From NCBI GenBank assembly GCA_000497125.2, contig CM035316.1:1316001-1380000 (forward strand): a stretch of 64,000 nt of DNA, in the 5' to 3' direction. Below, one piece after another: positions 57,437 through 64,000 of this stretch (position 1 is the first letter of the stretch; every line of letters begins with the position of its first letter). The DNA comes from Spironucleus salmonicida. Taxonomy: Eukaryota > Fornicata > Diplomonadida > Hexamitidae. The notes beneath the pieces are model-generated. The model was not told the DNA's origin. It was given only the letters and a program-made list of their open reading frames with translations, and searched no databases. A program made the position numbers and the translations under genes.

Positions 57437-58735
57437 TCACTACACTTCGCCTATCTACGCCAAGCAGATCTCGATCTCCTTTTTCAGCCCAAGCCCAGAA
57501 TTCACATCAACTTCGTTATAGCCCTTGTTCAGCAGCAAGCATACGGCCTACCAAGTTACTAAAGCATCGTCTAAATTACAGTAATCCAAAAACAAACCCA
57601 TCCTGTCATCACAAACCTCATTATATTAGTCCCAAAATGCCTATTTTTCTAATTTTTCCCTGAAAATACTCTTAACCTACTCCTAGCACCTGAAAATCAA
57701 AATCTGTACCTGCCCGCTGCGTCTAATCATCTCCCTTCCGTCCTGGTAGCTAATGAACTCCTTACAATTTTCCACTTCTTTTACTTCACAGCTTCTGCAA
57801 AAAGCCTAGCAACAGCACGCCGGCAGGTAGTCCTAAAAAGCGCTCCCACAAACGTCGCACTCAAAAATTTTGAGCTCTTGGACTTCGCCTTTGCTGCGCG
57901 TTATGAGAACACTCAAAAACGCTTCATTTTGAATGTTTTCGCTGCCTTTTACGAACAGAAGCTCTTTGCTGCACAGCGGGCACTTGTCCCCAACCTGCTT
58001 CCAGCACCACTAGTGCATGTAATGCCTGCACTTGAAAACGGTCTTAAAGTTGACGATTTGGTCGAATTCACCGTGGCAAACGCAGCACAAATCCTCCTCC
58101 TAAATGATGCAATTGTGCGACTGATAAAAATCAATTTCGATGTCTTTCAGGCACTTTTCGCAAAATATAAATTCGTTTTCCACTCCTTTTACGCATTTAC
58201 CACTCCTTTTAGAGTGAAAAATTCGAAATTCATCCGTATTATCAATGAAAATCATGCATTCCAGGCATGCAAAATTGCCAAATTTTTGCTTGCAATTTAC
58301 GCACGATTTAGAGGGTTTCTGCACCGTTTTGCAGGTCTCACAGCGGATCAAATCGCAGTCAAACTCGATGCAGGGGGTCTCGTCATGACAGTAAATACAG
58401 GGGTGGAACGACTCGCAAGTATTGCATTTAAGCGATGTGTGCGAGATGAAATGAGGGCAATTTGAGTCAATATGATGCTTTTGAATTGTGGCGTAAACGA
58501 TGTTTGAGGAATGGAATTTTCCTATAGATTACGATTTCTAGGTGAATGTATCTTTTTTAAAATTTTTGATCATTTGTGGAAGCGATATTTTTTAGTTGAA
58601 ATAATGAAAAGGAAATAGTGGAAGTTAGTTCTAAATGTTAACATTAGATTGTTCATCATCTGTAGTGAACATGTATGGGAAGGTTCCTAATTTTTGCTAG
58701 TCGCAGTGTAGCTACGCTGTGAATCTGTAGGGCAT
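57437..58735 (-). CDS. RCHY1: RCHY1/PIRH2, CHY-zinc-finger RING E3 ubiquitin ligase
   Basis: 432 residues. CHY zinc finger: CPHFISHTSLKCNTC, PCIYCHDETPCIEFDCDLIRC, CKTVQKPSKSCVNCKQKFG. The CTCHY module follows (FACLECMIFIDNTDEFRIFH, GKCVKGVENEFIFCEKCLKD), then a C3H2C3-type RING (LCCVCHGEFDQIV, FKCRHYMHQCWKQVGDKC, PLCS) and the rubredoxin-like end (IFECDVCGSAFQDYLPAC). The protein adds ubiquitin to targets such as p53 in animals. Compared with the 261-residue human form it has ~90 extra N-terminal and ~90 C-terminal residues. The start at 58735 keeps one open frame. Codons from the CHY module on are G/C-rich. Confidence 0.85.
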
Positions 58736-59219
58736 TCTAACAAAAATTAATAAATTAGTTAAAACTATATAATAATAGATATAATATTACTACAAATAAT
58801 TTTGCTTTTAAAAGTATATTTTGACAATATTATTGAAAATATTAATGGATGCTAAGCTTATGTTATTATAAGCAGTTGCTACTAAAGTTAGTTAATATTA
58901 ATTTTTTAGAAATTGGCTAATATTATAGTGATTATACAACATATTACAGCAGTATATGAAAATAACACTGTTGTGTATTGTTATTTGGTATTTACTGACT
59001 AATACCATAATCTGGTTTATGTGCAACAGTTTAGGTTGTATTAATCGTATTTTTAATATATTTTCAAACTGTAGAATTTTTTCATATAGTCATAAAATAA
59101 TGATGTATATTACGATAATATTAAAATTTATATATAAATATTGTTATATTGTTAAGAATAATTTTTATTTATTAATAATGTATTTGCTTGTTGTAATACA
59201 TAATATTAAAGTACAATAT
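58736..59219. other. AT-rich intergenic spacer
   Basis: 484 bp, the largest gene-free stretch. A 93-codon hydrophobic frame at 58956-59237 (plus) and a minus frame running into RCHY1 are probably chance products of the AT content and single stop codon. It contains the RCHY1 TATA region (TATATTATCTATTATTATATA) about 50 bp before its ATG. Confidence 0.5.
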
Positions 59220-59759
59220 TCAGATAATTTTTCTTAAATCTTCCTACCTTTAACTCTAAGCCTCATTCACTATCAACTAAAACAAGTTTCCAATTAACTT
59301 ACCAGCTTCAACACCATAGCCAAAGCCTTTTCCTACCACTTAGCTAAAAATTGTTTACTAAAGTTGCTAAGAAACATGATTTTAAAAATTTCCGCTAAAT
59401 AATGCAGATATAGTAGAAAATTTATTGGAAAATAAAGAAGATATTATTCGACTTTTTAAATCTTAATGTGAAAACTCATAAGCGTTTGTTGTGGAAAGAT
59501 AAGCAAAATCTGAAATAAGTTAGGGAACAAATGATCCTGATGATATTGCTCCTCTAAATGCTTTATATGATATTTATGGTGAAGAAGCAGCTACAGTTTT
59601 AAGAAAAGAATCAATATACTGATGAGACCAAAGTGCGATAGGAATATTAGAATGTGTAAGTGATAAAGCACCTGCTACTCTTTAATGTGAAGGCGATAGC
59701 TTAGATAATGCTTCAGAAACGTCATCTTCGTCTAAAAATATTTAAGGCAAGTTACCCAT
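59220..59759 (-). CDS. Unknown 179-residue protein
   Basis: Starts MGNLPQIFLDEDDVSEALSK. Ser/Ala/Leu-rich helices (GALSLTHSNIPIALWSHQYI, SRIISSLFSNKFSTISALF) and a glycine-bearing helix near the end (VVGKGFGYGVEAGKLIGNLF) with a basic tail. The MG start and the Gly-containing helix could mean a myristoylated or membrane-associated protein, but Gly2 alone is weak evidence. Divergent from the gene at 59830, 70-bp shared promoter. Confidence 0.55.
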
Positions 59760-59783
59760 TTCTTTTTGTATACCAGTTAAGTA

Positions 59784-59829
59784 TTATCATTATAATATAT
59801 AGTAAACATAAAATTTCACTTCTTAAAAT
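59784..59829 (+). promoter_or_regulatory. Core promoter of the 1249-residue gene
   Basis: TATAATATATAG, then ~20 nt, then AAATTTCACTTCTTAAAAT and ATG. This initiator decides the start at 59830 and argues that the plus strand, not the antisense frame, is real. Confidence 0.4.
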
Positions 59830-62800
59830 ATGAAATTCTAAGAATTATCCCCAAGTAGCTTATCATCAAAGCTTATTGAATTGCTTAAAAAGTAGCCACC
59901 AGCAGCACCAAGTATGTAATAACCATCTAGTTTTGGCGGCATATAATCTTCTTAGTAATAAACTCCTCCACTTTTGGCATTTATTTCAATTTCGTCGGAA
60001 ATTTTATAATTAATTTCTGTAGCGTTGAATAATAATACGTATAAATAAGAAATGCATAAGCATCTATCTACAGTTAAGTTTGAATAGAGTTTTCCGTTTC
60101 TTACATTAAAATCTATTGCAACATAATAAACCCTTGAAAAGCAGTAAATTGAAGTATTAACTTCGAAATATCTCGTTTTTTTAGTAGAACTTATAATATG
60201 GTGTGAAGCTTCTGTTGTTGAATTTTAATCTACACTGCTTAACTTTTTAAATTAGGCATAGAATCTTAACCAAAATTCAACTCTAAATTTCTGTAAATGT
60301 ATAGCAATATCATCAGTCTAAAAAATAAATCCTGCATTAACTAAATTTCTTATCTCAGTTCCAGTGCTAGAATTTTCTCACTCTACTAATAGGAACGAAA
60401 TTATGAATTCAATCTAAAATTAGTAATTAATTGTTCATTTTTCAAAGATAAAGCAAGAATTTTTTAAACGTTTTTAATCTTTAAAAGATTAAAATTAAAT
60501 TTAAAAAACTAAAATATAGTAGGTGGTTTAATGTCCATTTGGTGAATACGAAAGAGAGAACAATACAGATGAAAGCGCCAAAAAGATGAAAATCTAACCT
60601 CAAGTTTACGTTTAAATGGTTGATGGTATCAACAATATATTAATGACTATTAGATAAGAAGTCTGTAACTAATTCAGCGACAAAGCGATTTAAATAAATT
60701 TCTCTTAGTATAATTTAGATTGGCTCGACACCTAAGAATTTGATTTAGAAATGTAAATATTCTATTTGGTACAAGTAATTAATAATCTCAGAATGATAAA
60801 AAATGACTATTATATAAATAGTTATCAAGATAGCATCATAGACGAATCACCATATGAGATATTATACGCAAAATAATATGAAGTAAATGAATAATTTATT
60901 AGAACAGTTACTGATATTTTACTCAAACTGGTAGTTTAAATAGACCACTCTAGCGAAAAATTAAATAAATATTATGAAAATATAATTTACTCTATTATAG
61001 ATAGCAATAACTTTGACAAAAATACAAATATTGTAAAAAGAAATGGCTAAAATATTAACTTAGATACATAGCTTTTATCAATAATTAAGGTTGTTTAGAC
61101 AATTTAAGATATGAAATTATTTTTGACGTCAACTCTTTCTAGTATTGATTTTACCACCTAATATTCTTCTAATTAAACAGTGTTATAACTTATATTATAA
61201 TAATCAGTCAATACTTATGATTTTAATGATGCTTTTGGATTAGATATATTACAGCTTTTATCAATAGCATAAAATCATAATATAGAATAAACTAGGAGTT
61301 TTATGTCAAATAGTAGAACTCTTAAGTTATAAACAATTGAAAGCTATATTCAAAATTTATAATAAAATTATTTTAATTTCCATAATTAATTTTAAGGGAA
61401 AATATATGAATAAATGAACACGCTTTATAAAAATATTTCAACTGGAAATAAAGAAATTTGTCTTGTTGATACAATATTGGGTGAATAGACACCTGCTTAG
61501 GTATTTAAAGGACTTACTGATATTCTGACTAAAGTTGTTTATGATTCACCATTAAATAATGTTACACTAACATTTGATAATGCATTTGACTAAGTATATT
61601 TAGCATATTTAAGTAATCCTAAATATTTTATTACTAGAGCATTAATTTAAATTAATACATTCATAAACCAGGTTTCAAATGCTACTATTGAAGAGATTTT
61701 AATAACCAATAGTGTTCATTTATACAATTACAGTAACTCTTAAAAATTAGAATAGATTATTATTTAAGCACACATTTTGTGGCTGGAAATTTTATGCTCC
61801 CCTGTCATTGATTTTACTATTATTGAGTAATTTATTTCTATAGCAAATCGATTCAAAGAAGTTGCAAATAATAACTATTAACAATAACTATTTGTGTATC
61901 GATAAATCTTTAATAAATTTTAAATGCTTATGGTTAATAATAAAATTACTGCTACTGCATTACTTAGTATTTTTACAGACCTGGATTAATTATTTTATCA
62001 ACCTTCAATGTAATAATTTTATTCCAATTTCTTAAAAATATTTAACTATGATCTTGACAATGCATTTAATGTACTAAAGGTTATTAATGATACATCATAT
62101 TAGTATTATAATTAGCTGTATATTTATCTGTAACAAATAACATCTAAGTCCCAAAATATAGAGATTATTTTTAATATACTTAAGAATAATGCAACACCCT
62201 CTATCTAATAATTTCTTTCAATTCAAATAGCAAATTGCTTTAATTTATTATAAAAATAAGACTTGGAACCACTACTTTCTTAAAATATCTTGAAATTTGT
62301 AATAACAATCATGACAAATTATAAAATGAACCCATTTGCATAATTTGATTCGTAAATTATATATGATGTATTTTAATCTATTTTTGATGGTAGCTTAGAA
62401 TTTGCATACTAGATACTCTTTAATATTCAAAATGATATGACTATCTATCTTCTTTCTTTCTTTTTTATTGTTCTTTTGGAGCAATTCATTGAAATAGACT
62501 TTAACAGTAATACAATTGTATATGCATATTAATTGATAACTATGGCATTTAAATAAATTATCTAGAAGCCCTTCAAGGCATCTTTAGTTTATGATTTAGA
62601 ATAGAAATTCGTATTAATTTTGCATAAAATTAAAAAAAATATTAAAACACAGAAATATGAAAAAGCCAACTAGGAAGAGTTCAATACTACTATTTAAACA
62701 GTTAGCGAGGTTATAAATAAACAAATTTCTCCATTGGCATTATTGAGTTAATTATTTGAAATTAAAATGCTTTGTTTTTATCATTATTCAGAGACTGTTA

Positions 62801-63579
62801 ATTTATAATTTGCTAATTTATAAAATATAGACGGGGAAGAATATCAGTCGAATATTTAACTCTTAACTAGCAGTGTTTCTGCGAGTATTGGAAATAGCCT
62901 ACTTAGTGGACAATATTAGTTTTCTTAGGATATATTACTATAAATTATATTTTTGTTAAATATCACTAATTTCTGCTGTAATGTTGATATTCAATCACAT
63001 CCTTTGTATTATGCTGTTTTGAAACCGTTTGATAATAGTTTGCTAAGTTTCATTGCTCCAGATGAATATGTTAAGTTATTATTGAATAGAATTAGTCAAT
63101 TAAGAGATAAAGTATCGCTTTCTGGGTCTGATAACTCGTAAGAAATCGACTTTTTCTATTTCATTAGTTAAATTTAATAAGCATTAAATTAAGATAAAAT
63201 ATCAGATACAGATCTTTTATTATTGCAAAATCTATATGATACAGTGTTAAAATAACATATTGAATTTAATTCCTCCGATAAGTTATTCTCTTGTAACAAA
63301 GACCTTCTCGGAATTTCCTGTTTATTAATTAATAAACTATTCTCTCAATCTGATAAATCAATATTTATCACAACCCTTCATGGATTATTAACAGAGAAAG
63401 TTTTAAGCTATATTTATTTGAATTTTTACGGAACAAAGCAGAATTAGCTTAAAATTAACATTAATGTAGCTAGAAGTGTTATTCAAATCGATAATGAAAT
63501 ATATGAAGTTTTCTAAAATAGTGATAATTTGATGAAGAGAATCTCATTGTAGCTTGCCAGAATTCATAATGAAGAGTGA
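59830..63579 (+). CDS. Very large helical protein (alpha-solenoid), unknown
   Basis: 1249 residues, almost entirely leucine/isoleucine/asparagine-rich helices with no zinc, kinase or membrane motif; acidic-polar head (MKFQELSPSSLSSKLIELLK). HEAT-like helix pairs recur (LAYLSNPKYFITRALIQINT, LIQAHILWLEILCSPVIDF). Size and composition fit a scaffold such as a large nucleoporin or a cytoskeletal solenoid, but no signature decides. More than half its Gln codons are TAA/TAG. The antisense frame over 59780-60430 mimics a LamG domain and was rejected. Stop GAGTGACA. Confidence 0.6.
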
Positions 63580-63602
63580 CAATTACAGTATTACAAATAG
63601 TA

Positions 63603-64000
63603 TCACATCATTCCAACAGTAGACATTTTTTGCTTTACTTATGATCTTAAACTTAAAAGGTATTTCTTTTTCTATAAATTTTCAGTCTTCAATTTTGACT
63701 AAATTTCCTAATTCCTCTCGAATTTCTAATTTTCCTATTAAATTTAAAGGTTGATTTACTCTATTTTAAGATATTATTCTGTACGATATTCAATAGCTTG
63801 GTGGTTATTACGCTTTTCTTCTTCTACATCTATAGAAAGTTGTTTCAGATTTGCTTATAGTTCTTCTATATCTGCATATGATCGAGATACGTCAGCAAGA
63901 TTCATTTTATAAACTTAAATAGATTTCTCTAAACTTGCCATTAAATCAGATGTTTATTATTATTCTTTAGCCTATAATAATAAAAGATAATCTTCTACCT
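63603..64000 (-). CDS. Coiled-coil protein, C-terminal part (5' end outside window)
   Basis: About 132 C-terminal residues visible, ending QKMSTVGMM and TGA at 63603. All of it is coiled coil, e.g. QTSDLMASLEKSIQVYKMNL, LSIDVEEEKRNNHQAIEYRT, FERNQEIQSKLKTENLQKKK. Several ciliary and centrosomal proteins look like this; the N-terminus needed for naming lies beyond the edge. It is convergent with the previous gene, 23 bp apart. Confidence 0.65.

Noticed and set aside
57878-58465. 195-codon plus-strand frame MDFAFAARYENTQKR...
   Set aside because: Antisense to RCHY1, whose minus-strand frame has all CHY and RING cysteines.
58956-59237. Plus 93-codon hydrophobic frame MKITLLCIVIWYLL...
   Set aside because: Composition is that expected from AT-rich non-coding DNA in a one-stop code; it runs into the antisense of a real gene and has no initiator motif.
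59780-60430. Minus-strand frame resembling a LamG/concanavalin domain (MPPKLDGYYILGAAGGY...)
   Set aside because: It lies antisense to the N-terminal part of the 1249-residue gene, has no ATG near the start of the domain-like part, and meets TGA just upstream. The plus strand has a TATA/TTCACTTC promoter and one unbroken frame.
1-64000. tRNA, rRNA, transposons, CRISPR, viral genes
   Set aside because: I looked for T-loop consensus, rRNA-like conserved stretches, terminal repeats with transposase-like ORFs and arrays of spaced repeats; none was evident. A tRNA could be missed by eye; a covariance-model search would settle this.

Overview
Reading this window with the standard code breaks every gene. 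Reading TAA and TAG as glutamine, with TGA as the only stop, gives 54 tightly packed, apparently intron-free protein genes covering about 92% of the 64 kb (my hand tally). The nuclear genome therefore belongs to a eukaryote with the UAR=Gln code: a ciliate, a hexamitid diplomonad or a similar protist. Four things favour a diplomonad-like metamonad over a ciliate: no gene needs an intron, intergenic gaps are mostly 20-200 bp, many genes have a pyrimidine/CACTT motif just before the ATG, and about half of the visible stop codons sit in AGTGA, which resembles the Giardia polyadenylation signal AGTRAA. That placement is an inference and a ciliate is not excluded. The organism is clearly ciliated or flagellated.

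Layout. 0-9 kb: TBC Rab-GAP (partial), helical-repeat protein, a DNA polymerase B-subunit-like protein, B-box protein, several coiled-coil orphans, MAK16, Sec61 gamma. 9-20.6 kb: a large helical protein, IFT46, an FG nucleoporin, three orphan beta-rich proteins, a tubulin tyrosine ligase-like enzyme. 20.6-26.3 kb: two START-domain genes in inverted orientation sharing about 670 bp, flanking a RING/TRAF-type protein with a membrane tail and a MutS homologue. 26.3-41.7 kb: ARP8, a coiled-coil protein, an L1-domain ribosome-biogenesis protein, an EF-hand-like protein, a polyQ protein, a kinase-like protein lacking catalytic residues, RFC2, a La-motif protein, a PIERCE-type ciliary protein, a NUFIP-like protein. 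41.7-64 kb: RNA polymerase III subunit RPC5, a CH-domain ciliary protein, an ankyrin membrane protein, a karyopherin, radial spoke head protein RSPH4/6, a Na+/K+-type P-ATPase, RCHY1, a 1249-residue helical protein, and a truncated coiled-coil gene at the right edge.

There are no operons. Neighbours are on mixed strands with very short spacers, so divergent genes must share promoter space and convergent genes nearly touch (2 bp between stops at 17.32 kb). By function the genes fall into cilium building (IFT46, RSPH4/6, PIERCE, CH protein, TTLL), nuclear maintenance (RFC2, polymerase B subunit, MutS, ARP8), ribosome and RNA production (MAK16, L1, NUFIP, La, RPC5), transport (FG Nup, karyopherin, Sec61 gamma, TBC) and ubiquitin ligation (RCHY1, RING/TRAF). 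I saw no rRNA, tRNA, CRISPR, transposon or virus-like element. I found no discrete new multi-gene system; the most unusual signals are the START inverted pair, the altered ion-site residues of the ATPase, the pseudokinase and the stop-codon context.
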